NCBI GenBank assembly: GCA_016720655.1
Contig: JADKKE010000004.1
Coordinates: 62,001 to 126,000, forward strand
Direction: 5' to 3'
From: Bacteroidota bacterium
Lineage (GTDB): Bacteria > Bacteroidota > Bacteroidia > AKYH767-A > 2013-40CM-41-45
DNA: 64,000 nucleotides
Of this stretch, positions 25,797-34,184 are shown in pieces (position 1 is the first letter of the stretch; each line of letters opens with the position of its first letter). The notes beneath the pieces are model-generated. The model ran no database searches and was not told the origin of the DNA. It worked only from the letters and a program-made list of their open reading frames with translations. A program made the translations under genes and the position numbers.

Positions 25797-26846
25797 ATGA
25801 TAAAGCTACTGACACTGATCGTAATTGCGCTGGCTGCGGTAACCATCTGGCGACTCATGCGGGTACTGGAACTGGTGCGCGACCTGCGGAATGAGGACGA
25901 ACAAATTACTGACAAGGACAACAGGGTCAATGGCCGACTGATGTTGTGGTTTTTGGTTCTCGGAATGGGAGGGATGACCTACTTCACCATTGATGCAAAA
26001 AAATATCTCCTGCCGGTTGCTGCTTCCAAGCATGGTGCTTTAACAGACAGTTATTTATACATCAACTTCGCGCTGATTATTGTTGTCTTCTTTATTACTC
26101 AGATTTTGTTGTTCTATTTTGCATGGAAGTACCAGCATAAGAAAGGTCAGAAAGCGTTCTTTTATCCTGTTGATCATAAACTGGAATTTATCTGGACGAT
26201 TATTCCGGCAGTGGTGTTGATGGGATTGATTGTTTACGGATTAAAACTTTGGATTAACATAACTGCTCCTGCTCCGAAAGAGGCGATGGTGATTGAAGTT
26301 TATGGTAAACAGTTTGATTGGACAGCTCGTTATTCAGGCGGAGACAATACACTCGGCCGGTCGAATTTCAAATTGATCACGGATGATAATCAGTTGGGTG
26401 TTGATTCCCTGGATGAAAACGGAAAGGACGATAAGATCACGCGTGAGTTGCATTTGCCGGTTGGATCAAAAGTGATTTTCAAGTTCCATTCTCGCGATGT
26501 ACTTCACAGTGCGTATTTCCCTCACTTGCGTGCCCAGATGAACTGTGTTCCGGGGATGACGACAGAGTTTTTTGTGGAACCCACTATCACGACTGACAGC
26601 ATGCGACTGATCACGGGGAATCCGAAATTTGATTACGTATTGTTATGCAATAAAATCTGTGGTGTAGCCCACTACAATATGCGTATGAAAATGGTGATTG
26701 AACCTGCAGACGATTTCAAAAAGTGGTACAAAACACAACCCTATGTTTTTGCACGCCCCGATGCAGCCCCGGCCGTTGTTCCCGCAGATACAGTGAAAAC
26801 GGCACAGGCATCTGCTCAAAACAGAAAAATAGTTGCATCCAAATAA
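25797..26846 (+). CDS. coxB: Cytochrome c oxidase subunit II (CuA)
   Basis: The 349-residue protein carries the binuclear CuA site: the ligands are visible in DVLHSAYFPH (His) and in CNKICGVAHYNM (Cys, Cys, His, Met). It receives electrons from cytochrome c and passes them to subunit I. There are hydrophobic segments at 1-18, about 45-62, 84-108 and 140-160; the two conserved subunit II helices are the last two, with extra N-terminal segments as is usual in this phylum. The C-terminal 25 residues are an Ala/Pro/Val-rich tail without a haem motif, so it is not a caa3-type fusion. Location in the act operon fits an ActIII-oxidase supercomplex. Confidence 0.95.
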   Translation: MIKLLTLIVIALAAVTIWRLMRVLELVRDLRNEDEQITDKDNRVNGRLMLWFLVLGMGGMTYFTIDAKKYLLPVAASKHGALTDSYLYINFALIIVVFFITQILLFYFAWKYQHKKGQKAFFYPVDHKLEFIWTIIPAVVLMGLIVYGLKLWINITAPAPKEAMVIEVYGKQFDWTARYSGGDNTLGRSNFKLITDDNQLGVDSLDENGKDDKITRELHLPVGSKVIFKFHSRDVLHSAYFPHLRAQMNCVPGMTTEFFVEPTITTDSMRLITGNPKFDYVLLCNKICGVAHYNMRMKMVIEPADDFKKWYKTQPYVFARPDAAPAVVPADTVKTAQASAQNRKIVASK

Positions 26847-26932
26847 GAATTTTGCCGCTCTCGTCAGTGAATTTTAGACATTCGCTTGAAAGGTAAGAAG
26901 AGAAAAAATTAACGTCAATAAAAAAGGCTATA

Positions 26933-28750
26933 ATGTCTACCCATTCACACGGTCATGCAGAGGATTCCCACGCGGGGCATGACCATCATGATCACGAGCA
27001 TCACGATACTTTCTGGACGAAATACGTGTTCAGTCAGGATCATAAAATGATCTCAAAGCAGTTCCTGGTTACAGCTATAATCATGGCCTTATTGGCGATG
27101 TTTATGTCGCTCATTTTCCGCTTACAACTTGGATGGCCGTCTGAAAAGTTTCCTTTCCTGGAATCAATTCTTGGTCATTGGGGAAAAGATGGAAAGCTGG
27201 ATCCGAATTTTTATCTGGCATTGGTTACGATCCACGGAACGATCATGGTGTTTTTCGTTCTTACCGGAGGTTTATCCGGTACATTCAGTAATCTACTGAT
27301 ACCGTTCCAGGTTGGTGCGCGAGATATGGCATCAGGATTCCTGAATATGCTATCCTATTGGTTTTTCTTTGGGTCTTGTGCTGTGATGACTGCATCCTTG
27401 TTCGTGCAAGCAGGCCCGGCTTCAGCAGGTTGGACAATTTATCCACCACTTTCGGCTTTGCCGCAGGCGATACCCGGCTCCGGGCTGGGCATGACCTTGT
27501 GGCTTGTAAGTATGGTTCTTTTCATTGGATCGGCATTGCTTGGAGGTATCAACTACGTTGTTACCATCCTCAATCTGCGAACCAAAGGAATGAGTATGAC
27601 CCGTCTTCCCTTGACGATTTGGGCATTCTTGATTACAGCGATTCTTGGTATCCTTTCTTTCCCGGTATTGTTTGCAGCAGCATTGCTCCTGCTTTTCGAT
27701 CGGAGCTTCGGAACGAGTTTCTATTTGTCTGATATATTCATCAATGGCGCACCTCTCGCTCATTCAGGTGGAAGCCCAATATTGTTCCAGCACTTATTCT
27801 GGTTCCTTGGACACCCTGAAGTTTACATCGTACTTCTTCCCGCACTCGGACTTGCATCGGAAGTAATTTCGACACAAAGCCGGAAGCCAATCTTTGGTTA
27901 TAAAGCCATGATCGGTTCCATGCTGGTGATTGCATTTCTTTCCTTTATTGTGTGGGGACACCATATGTTTATCACCGGAATGAACCCATTCCTTGGATCT
28001 GTCTTTGTTTTTACAACACTTCTTGTGGCGATTCCGTCAGCTGTAAAAGTGTTCAATTACCTCGCGACATTGTGGAGGGCGAATATCGTCCTGTCTCCGG
28101 CTATGCTCTTTGCCATCGGATTGGTTTCTTTCTTTATTTCCGGTGGTTTGACTGGGATTATCCTCGGGGATTCAGCACTCGATATTAATATCCATGATAC
28201 TTATTTCGTGGTTGCTCACTTCCACATTGTAATGGGTAGTTCTGCGATCTTCGGGATGTTCGCCGGAATCTATCATTGGTTCCCACGAATGTTTGGAAGA
28301 ATGATGAATAAACGTGCCGGATATATCCACTTCTGGCTTACGATAGTTGGTGTGTATGGTACTTTCTTCCCAATGCATTTTATCGGTCTTTCCGGTGCAC
28401 CACGTCGTTATTATGCATACACAGCTTATGAAGGTTTTGATGCAGCTTTAAACATCAATGCTTTGGTGAGTGTTTTTGCAATCCTTGGCGGACTTGCTCA
28501 GCTGATTTTTGTCTTCAACTTCTTCTACAGCATGTACCGAGGCAAAAAAGCAGCACAGAATCCATGGGGTTCCACAACATTGGAATGGACAGCTCCTGTA
28601 GAACATTTGCATGGAAACTGGCCCGGAGAAATTCCTACTGTTTACAGATGGCCTTATGATTATGGTAAGCCTGGAGCGGATGAAGATTTCATTCAGCAAA
28701 CAGTTCCATATTCCGAAACTCCAAAATCAAATTTACCTGGAGAAGCATAA
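26933..28750 (+). CDS. coxA: Cytochrome c oxidase subunit I, haem-copper type
   Basis: The 605-residue subunit reduces oxygen to water at a haem a3-CuB centre and pumps protons. Visible metal sites are the low-spin haem His in VTIHGTIMVFF, the CuB His and cross-linked Tyr in GHPEVYIVLLP, the His pair in WGHHMFITGM, and HFHIVMG with the haem ligands near HDTYFVVAHFH. About twelve membrane segments are present. The first 25 residues are histidine-rich (HSHGHAEDSHAGHDHHDHEHH), a possible copper-handling tail. It is the last gene before a strong terminator; subunits III and IV are not in this window. Confidence 0.96.
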   Translation: MSTHSHGHAEDSHAGHDHHDHEHHDTFWTKYVFSQDHKMISKQFLVTAIIMALLAMFMSLIFRLQLGWPSEKFPFLESILGHWGKDGKLDPNFYLALVTIHGTIMVFFVLTGGLSGTFSNLLIPFQVGARDMASGFLNMLSYWFFFGSCAVMTASLFVQAGPASAGWTIYPPLSALPQAIPGSGLGMTLWLVSMVLFIGSALLGGINYVVTILNLRTKGMSMTRLPLTIWAFLITAILGILSFPVLFAAALLLLFDRSFGTSFYLSDIFINGAPLAHSGGSPILFQHLFWFLGHPEVYIVLLPALGLASEVISTQSRKPIFGYKAMIGSMLVIAFLSFIVWGHHMFITGMNPFLGSVFVFTTLLVAIPSAVKVFNYLATLWRANIVLSPAMLFAIGLVSFFISGGLTGIILGDSALDINIHDTYFVVAHFHIVMGSSAIFGMFAGIYHWFPRMFGRMMNKRAGYIHFWLTIVGVYGTFFPMHFIGLSGAPRRYYAYTAYEGFDAALNINALVSVFAILGGLAQLIFVFNFFYSMYRGKKAAQNPWGSTTLEWTAPVEHLHGNWPGEIPTVYRWPYDYGKPGADEDFIQQTVPYSETPKSNLPGEA

Positions 28751-28766
28751 AGAAAATATCAGATTC

Positions 28767-28809
28767 AAAAAAAAACAGGGGTTCGAATAACGAGCCCCTG
28801 TTTTTTTTT
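28767..28809. terminator. Bidirectional terminator after the act-cox operon
   Basis: CAGGGGTTCG-AATAA-CGAGCCCCTG (28776-28800, one G-T pair) is extended by nine A at the left and nine T at the right. It serves coxA on the plus strand and the aldo/keto reductase on the minus strand, whose TAA stop (28808-28810) overlaps the T run. Confidence 0.92.
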
Positions 28810-29791
28810 AATATTCAGGCTGGATGGGAGTGTTCCCGAGTATGAGATTAATCTCCTGGAGGATGGCATCACTCACTATAGTCTGTGTATCCAAAGCGCC
28901 AAGATTTTCCTGAAGCTGACTCACTTTGGATGCACCGAGAATTACGGTACTCACATTCGGATTCTTCAGGCACCAGGCAAGAGATAGTTTTGGGAGTGTA
29001 GTTTGTAGGCGATCAGCGATGATTTTTAATTTCCTGGTTTTATCAAGAAGGTCATCCCGGTGCCATTTGTCTTTCAGCCATTCCAGTCCTTCTGCACCAA
29101 GACGGGTGTCATCCGGAAATCCATTTAGATATTTTCCTGACAATATTCCTGAAGCAAGCGGTGACCAGATAGTTGTTCCGAGTCCATGGTGCCTGAAGAG
29201 ATGCAGGAATTCTTTTTCAAGTTTTTCTCGTGTGAACATATTGTATTGTGGTTGTTCTACAACCGGTCCGATAAGATGATTTTGTGCAGCTACCAAATGT
29301 GCTTCCATTATTTCTGATGCATCCCATTCCGATGTCCCCCAATAAAGTATTTTACCCTGTTGAATGAGGTTGTGCATGGACCAAACTGTTTCAATGATTG
29401 GTGTATTTTTATCCGGACGATGACAAAAAAACAGGTCCAGATACTCGACTTGCAATCTCTGAAGCGCACCATGGCAGGCTTCAACAATGTGTTTTCTCGA
29501 CAATCCACGTTGATTGGGTTTAGCATCACCCAACCCGAAAAAAACTTTACTGGATACAAGGTAAGAACTACGGTCCCAGTTTTGTTTTTTCAGGATCTTG
29601 CCCATCACAATTTCTGATTTTCCACGGGCATAAATTTCTGCATTGTCGAAAAAGTTGATACCTGCTTCGTAAGCAGTGATCATTAATTCTTCAGCAACGG
29701 CATCGGAGATAAGTTTGCCAAAGGTTAGCCAACTTCCCAATGACAATGCACTCACTTGTAATCCGGATGATCCTAGTTTTCTGTATTCCAT
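28808..29791 (-). CDS. Aldo/keto reductase, potassium-channel beta-subunit-like
   Basis: The 327-residue protein is a TIM-barrel NADPH-dependent oxidoreductase. The catalytic tetrad is visible: Asp and Tyr in INFFDNAEIYARGKSE, Lys in VSSKVFFG, and His in FFCHRPDKNTP. The opening MEYRKLGSSGLQVSALSLGSW is typical, as is STVILGASKVSQLQENL, which binds the cofactor. The closest subgroup by pattern is the KCNAB/YghZ-type family. The physiological substrate is unknown. It is alone on the minus strand. A TACCTTTG element lies at 29874-29881, 83 bases upstream of the ATG. Confidence 0.92.
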   Translation of the reverse strand: MEYRKLGSSGLQVSALSLGSWLTFGKLISDAVAEELMITAYEAGINFFDNAEIYARGKSEIVMGKILKKQNWDRSSYLVSSKVFFGLGDAKPNQRGLSRKHIVEACHGALQRLQVEYLDLFFCHRPDKNTPIIETVWSMHNLIQQGKILYWGTSEWDASEIMEAHLVAAQNHLIGPVVEQPQYNMFTREKLEKEFLHLFRHHGLGTTIWSPLASGILSGKYLNGFPDDTRLGAEGLEWLKDKWHRDDLLDKTRKLKIIADRLQTTLPKLSLAWCLKNPNVSTVILGASKVSQLQENLGALDTQTIVSDAILQEINLILGNTPIQPEY

Positions 29792-29873
29792 AATTTGTGG
29801 TGGGAATTTAATTTTCTGGCCTGAATGGTGTCACAAAAGCCCCTTTGTCGCAGGTTTAAAAAGAGAGGTGATT

Positions 29874-29881
29874 CAAAGGTA
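29874..29881 (-). promoter_or_regulatory. -7 element for the aldo/keto reductase gene
   Basis: The minus strand reads TACCTTTG, an exact TAnnTTTG match, in the 285-base gap between two minus-strand genes. No clear -33 element is seen. The remainder of the gap (29882-30017) holds nothing else I can support. Confidence 0.4.
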
Positions 29882-30017
29882 TATCAGAAATCAATAAGTT
29901 TCTCTATTCAATAGGTAAATATGACAACACCTTCCCGATTCTTGGCGTCATTAAAGTATATGCATAAAAATAAGGGCAAAGAAAATGAGTATGAAATGCG
30001 GGTTCGAAAAAACAGAT

Positions 30018-30052
30018 AAAAAAAATCCCCCCGGCGTCTGCTTCCGGGAGGA
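30018..30052 (-). terminator. Terminator of the type IX cargo gene
   Basis: On the minus strand TCCTCCCGG (30052-30044) pairs with CCGGGGGGA (30034-30026), with one mismatch, and is followed by eight T. It lies about 24 bases after the stop of the gene at 30076. Confidence 0.85.
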
Positions 30053-30075
30053 CCTCAAATCAATCAAACGAAAAA

Positions 30076-32232
30076 CTAGCGTGTAATACTAAGAAGTTTC
30101 TGCTGTTTACCCGATGGGTTTTCAGTTTGCAAAAAGTAACAACCCTGTGGCAGGTGACTGACGTCAATTTGATCCCCTGAAGTATAATTATTCATGGTCA
30201 TCAGAATTTTCCCTGACAGGTCAACAATGGACACTTTGGAAATTGTATTTTTAGAATAAATTGAAACAGTTTGGTTTGCAGGATTCGGGAAGGCAAAGAA
30301 TGTTGCGTTGGTACCTGTGCTTGAAATACCACTCGTTGAATTATCAACGCTAACAGAATCATCAATTGGAATAAAGTTCTGTACTGTTCCATCAAACAAA
30401 ATACCCCGTACTCCTGTGAGTTTGAAATTACAGGTTAGTCGCGCTGAAACATTATCGATGATCACTACATCAAAGAGTGAAATCGTTGAGTCACTGGATA
30501 CATTGACATGATCAGTTCGCACTGCAGCAGCATCGATGAATCCTGCGCTCCAATTCGGACGGACAAAAGTCAACAGATTATTTCCGGGAGTTCCGAGGGC
30601 GGAATTAATAAACTGAAAAGTTGACAATGTGGAATCAACCACGGTAGCATCGAATTCAATCCGATAAGCTATACCATAAATTGCAGGGACTGGATTCGAA
30701 GAACTTCCAAGAATTGTTTGCACCGAGAAGGAATCGTTCGGACCTGCAGAGTCCCGACTTGCAACGAGATAAATATTGTTGACCGCATCGACAGACGGAA
30801 TCGGGGCCAGACGCAGGGGGTGAGTCTGGCCATAATTGATACCGATTTCCGTTGTGTCATTTGCATTTATTATTCCATCACCATTGCAGTCTGCATGTTT
30901 GTAATCTACTCCACTAGCCAATGCTTGTCCCCAGTCTGTCGAAGCTTGAGCAACCCAGGTTGAAGATGCCCCTGCACGCACCGGACCACTCACATTGTAA
31001 GCGACACCGATCGGAAGCAGGTCATATAAGTTAACAGTCAGATCCGAATTGGCGTCTCCCGGCCATACATCCTGACTGCATGCATTTACATACACTTCGA
31101 TTGCATATTGTTGTTGCCCGTGAATTGGGCAGGCATTGTCACTCACATTTGCATAAAAAATGTAGGGTTGCGCACTCACCATGGTGCTGTCTGTCACGAT
31201 GGTCACAAGAAGTGAATCTTGCTGAACTCCAAAAGGAGTTGTTGTGGCAACAAGTCCCGATGGGGACTGAAGATTGACAGACGTACTGTCGGTAAGATCG
31301 GCATCATTACTGGCGATCACAAATTGCAAAGTACTGCCTGCACAAACATTCGTGGTATTGATTCCGGTGTTATTAATTCCTGTAAGCGAAGGGAGTTGAT
31401 TCAAAGAATTTGAAATGATCACCTGAATATCCCTAGTGACTGAACTGATAAGTTGACCATTGCGAAACTCCTGCACGGTGTACACAACTACATCAACATC
31501 AGATTGTGTTGGACTTACTGAAATATCACCACTGAAAGGATCCACCTGCATAGCTGGAGATGAAATCACAGGACTGAGGAAAGTATATCCGGCATTGTAG
31601 GTGATCGAAGAATTCGCTGATTCAAGTGCGGGAGAGAGGGATACCATCAGGGAATCACCATCCACATCCCCGGCTCCGTTATTGATTGTATGGGATGAGC
31701 CTGTGGTCAGAAATACGACAGGGTCGTTTGCAAAAGTAGGAGAGTTGTTAAACGGGAAATTCAGGTTATCCAGTGAAGCCTGAATGTACATACTGAAGGA
31801 TGCGGCGGATTGAAGATTAGTGATCGAAGCATTCCTGCAACAATCCGAAACCGAGAAATTCCAATCGCTGCAATTCGCAGGAAGGGTATCGATGGATTCA
31901 TACGTGTATTTCTGTACACCCATTGTAGTTCCACCATTGCATGTACTCAATACACCCTGACAAAGTGGTGTGATTTCCTGACCTGTTCCGGCAACAGGAG
32001 TCATCGTAGCATTTGTATAAATTCCACAGGAGACTGAACTAATGGAAAGTGTGGTATTTGTCGGAGCAGGAATTCCGGAACAGTCCCTGTATACATTAAG
32101 TTCGAACCGATAAATATTTCCTCCCAGCCAGGTGTAGCTTAGATCTCCACCCATAAGATGAGACGCTTGCGAAGGTGTTGTGAACAGGATAGCAGCGATG
32201 GAGCCTAAAAAAATGTAGAAGTTCCTTTTCAT
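30076..32232 (-). CDS. Secreted protein with dockerin-like repeats and type IX sorting domain
   Basis: Start ATG at 32230-32232 gives 718 residues with signal peptide MKRNFYIFLGSIAAILF; the open frame extends ten codons further to 32262. The N-terminal part is an SHLMGGDLSYTWLGGNIYRFELNVYRD-like segment (start only, HLMGGDLSYTWLGG) common in Bacteroidota surface proteins, with paired Cys residues. The middle holds DGDSLMVSLSPA- and Cadherin/Ig-like stretches. Near residues 400-470 two calcium-loop-like motifs, GDANSDLTVNLYDLLPIG and DCNGDGIINANDTTEIG, resemble a dockerin pair. The C-terminus (AFPNPANQTVSIYSK to GCYFLQTENP) is a type A sorting domain. Function is unknown; it is likely surface-exposed. 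Confidence 0.86.
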   Translation of the reverse strand: MKRNFYIFLGSIAAILFTTPSQASHLMGGDLSYTWLGGNIYRFELNVYRDCSGIPAPTNTTLSISSVSCGIYTNATMTPVAGTGQEITPLCQGVLSTCNGGTTMGVQKYTYESIDTLPANCSDWNFSVSDCCRNASITNLQSAASFSMYIQASLDNLNFPFNNSPTFANDPVVFLTTGSSHTINNGAGDVDGDSLMVSLSPALESANSSITYNAGYTFLSPVISSPAMQVDPFSGDISVSPTQSDVDVVVYTVQEFRNGQLISSVTRDIQVIISNSLNQLPSLTGINNTGINTTNVCAGSTLQFVIASNDADLTDSTSVNLQSPSGLVATTTPFGVQQDSLLVTIVTDSTMVSAQPYIFYANVSDNACPIHGQQQYAIEVYVNACSQDVWPGDANSDLTVNLYDLLPIGVAYNVSGPVRAGASSTWVAQASTDWGQALASGVDYKHADCNGDGIINANDTTEIGINYGQTHPLRLAPIPSVDAVNNIYLVASRDSAGPNDSFSVQTILGSSSNPVPAIYGIAYRIEFDATVVDSTLSTFQFINSALGTPGNNLLTFVRPNWSAGFIDAAAVRTDHVNVSSDSTISLFDVVIIDNVSARLTCNFKLTGVRGILFDGTVQNFIPIDDSVSVDNSTSGISSTGTNATFFAFPNPANQTVSIYSKNTISKVSIVDLSGKILMTMNNYTSGDQIDVSHLPQGCYFLQTENPSGKQQKLLSITR

Positions 32233-32290
32233 ATTCCAGAATTTAATTGAAATGTATACCAACCAGAATGCGTTCGGTTTTTTACCATTA

Positions 32291-32298
32291 CAAACATA
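32291..32298 (-). promoter_or_regulatory. -7 element for the dockerin-like type IX cargo gene
   Basis: The minus strand reads TATGTTTG, an exact TAnnTTTG match, 58 bases before the chosen ATG at 32232. Confidence 0.5.
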
Positions 32299-32333
32299 CT
32301 CTTTTGTCTCTTTTTAAAACAATTACAATAAAT

Positions 32334-32437
32334 TACATTTGCCGACATATTTAAATTTCGATAGAATGTGCAAAAACTGTTTAAATTGATAGAAATTGAT
32401 ATGACTATTGAAATAATGTATTAAATTTATACATTTG
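32334..32437 (+). promoter_or_regulatory. Two copies of a TACATTTG promoter motif upstream of the helical protein gene
   Basis: TACATTTGCCGACATA at 32334-32349 and TACATTTGCCAGACATA at 32430-32446 are near-identical and each contains an exact TAnnTTTG element. The second has ATTG 19 bases upstream at the -33 position and sits 15 bases before ATG 32453. They look like tandem promoters made by duplication. Confidence 0.5.
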
Positions 32438-32452
32438 CCAGACATAAAGTTT

Positions 32453-33910
32453 ATGCAAAAAAGTAAATTATATGAGATTTTGATGTCCTTTGACGGACAT
32501 GACTTCAATCGCGCAAAAAAGTATCTGAATTCGCCGTTTTTCAATGAAGAGCACGAGCTTATAAACCTTTTGGAATTATTTGATAAATCCTGGCAACAAG
32601 ACAGGAGTTTTCCAACCGATAAAGTCGGAATTTATACTGCACTTTTTCCGCGCAAAAAATTTAATGACAAGCATTATCGTTATTTGATTTCCGGGCTCAC
32701 GAAGCATTTGGAAAATTTTGTCACTCAAAAAAGAATGCAACAGGATCCCCGGAGTTTTGTATTGGAAAAACAGAAAGCTTTGTTGCAAAGAAAGTGCGGG
32801 AAGTCTTTTCAGTTTGTGACTTCAGAAATAAAGCAAATCCTCAAAACAGGCACTCAGGATTCAGGAGTTTTACTCGCCATGCATGATTCTGCATTGGCGG
32901 AACTGGAATTCAAGTCCTCATTAAAAACACGAAAGGCGAGTTTTACTTTTGATTCTATTATCGATGATCTGGATCGGTTTTATGTAGCCCGAAAACTGCA
33001 ACTGGTTTCGGAACAAATTAACGCTCAGAACGTGATCGCGGGAAATTCAAAAATCCGCATGTTGGAAGAAGTGAAATCCATTGCTGAGGATCCTGAATTG
33101 GCCACAATTCCTTCCATCGAATTGTATCATACTGTTTTCTTAACACTAACTGAATCCGGCAATGAAATTCATTTTGAAAAGCTCAAACAGTTTTTAGTAG
33201 AAAAAGGGGAGCTCTTTTCGATAAAAGAACAGAAAGAAGTAGTTCAGTACTTAAAAAATTTCTGTATCAAGCAAATCAATCTGGGTAAAACGGAATTTGT
33301 AGAAAAACTTTTTGAAATTTACAAACTCAGTCTCCATAATAAAAAAATTCTTCGTAGCGAATTTATGTCGCCATGGGAATATAAAAACATTGTGACGATC
33401 GGATTGAGGATGAAAGAGTATAATTGGGTAAAGAAATTCATTGATGATTACAATCGCTTTCTCGAACCTGCTCAGCAGAAAAACGCACTTGTATACAACC
33501 TTGCAAACTGGCATTTCTTTCGTGCTGAATTCAGCGAAACATTGAAACTTTTCCAGGAAGTTGAATTCACGGATTTGTATTATCAGTTGGATGTGCGGGC
33601 GATCTTATTAAAAGCCTATTATAGTTTGGGTGACGAAGAAACTTTTTATTACCATGCTTCCGCATTTCGTTCTTTCCTGAGCAGGAATGGTCTGGTTTCT
33701 GAATATCAACGGAAAATTTACAGGAATTTTGTTCGGTACGTTGTGCGCCTGATGCGGGATTCAGGGAATGCCAAAAAGCTGAACCAGCTTCTTGAAGAAG
33801 TCCGGGAGGTGAGACAAATTGCAGACTTTCGGTGGCTTGAAGAAAAAGTATTCGAAGAATTAAGAGTCGGACATGATCATTCAATCCGTGTGGGAAGTAA
33901 TAGTGAATGA
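32453..33910 (+). CDS. Conserved-type helical protein of unknown function
   Basis: ATG 32453 gives 485 residues; an in-frame TTG at 32435 lies within the promoter element and is not used. The protein is soluble and almost wholly alpha-helical by composition, opening with KLYEILMSFDGHDFNRAKKYLNS (first part KLYEILMSFDGHDF) and showing TPR-like helical pairs towards the end, such as ALVYNLANWHFFRAEFSETLKLF in form. Proteins with this start, often in several paralogues, occur in Bacteroidota as far as I recall, but I know no function. It stands alone between divergent and downstream genes. It has no signal peptide, so it acts in the cytoplasm. Confidence 0.75.
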   Translation: MQKSKLYEILMSFDGHDFNRAKKYLNSPFFNEEHELINLLELFDKSWQQDRSFPTDKVGIYTALFPRKKFNDKHYRYLISGLTKHLENFVTQKRMQQDPRSFVLEKQKALLQRKCGKSFQFVTSEIKQILKTGTQDSGVLLAMHDSALAELEFKSSLKTRKASFTFDSIIDDLDRFYVARKLQLVSEQINAQNVIAGNSKIRMLEEVKSIAEDPELATIPSIELYHTVFLTLTESGNEIHFEKLKQFLVEKGELFSIKEQKEVVQYLKNFCIKQINLGKTEFVEKLFEIYKLSLHNKKILRSEFMSPWEYKNIVTIGLRMKEYNWVKKFIDDYNRFLEPAQQKNALVYNLANWHFFRAEFSETLKLFQEVEFTDLYYQLDVRAILLKAYYSLGDEETFYYHASAFRSFLSRNGLVSEYQRKIYRNFVRYVVRLMRDSGNAKKLNQLLEEVREVRQIADFRWLEEKVFEELRVGHDHSIRVGSNSE

Positions 33911-34184
33911 TTTTTTCAAGACACGAATTTTTTCTGTTGTCTTATATGTCATTGCAGTAAAATACAATCTGAATAATTCGCTGACACTTCCATGACAAAT
34001 TTATTTTAGTGCTGAAGTTTAATGCAATACTTTCAAGCTCAGTATTACTCCAGAATCCAGACTGATCTTTGTGTCATAAACTGACATCTTTCCTTGTTGA
34101 CCATGACCAGAGTCATGTTGAAAAAATGAAGTGTCCTCTTTCTTTACAGCCATGATTCTACGCCAAATTCTTCGTGACACTACC
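33911..34184 (+). promoter_or_regulatory. hemA upstream region with clustered TGACA half-sites
   Basis: TGACACTTCCATGACA at 33982-33997 and TGACACTACCATGACA at 34175-34190 differ at one base; the second overlaps the hemA ATG. Between them are TGTCA at 34072 and TGACA at 34082, and the palindrome CATGAC-CAGA-GTCATG at 34102-34117. TGACA sites within each pair are 10-11 bases apart, one helical turn. No exact TAnnTTTG element was found. The cluster may be an operator for haem synthesis. Confidence 0.35.

Noticed and set aside
17545..28750. Respiratory operon as a novel system
   Set aside because: All eight genes match the established alternative complex III and cytochrome oxidase arrangement of Bacteroidota.
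28776..28800. tRNA-like GGTTCGA motif
   Set aside because: It is part of the terminator stem after coxA; there is no acceptor or anticodon arm.
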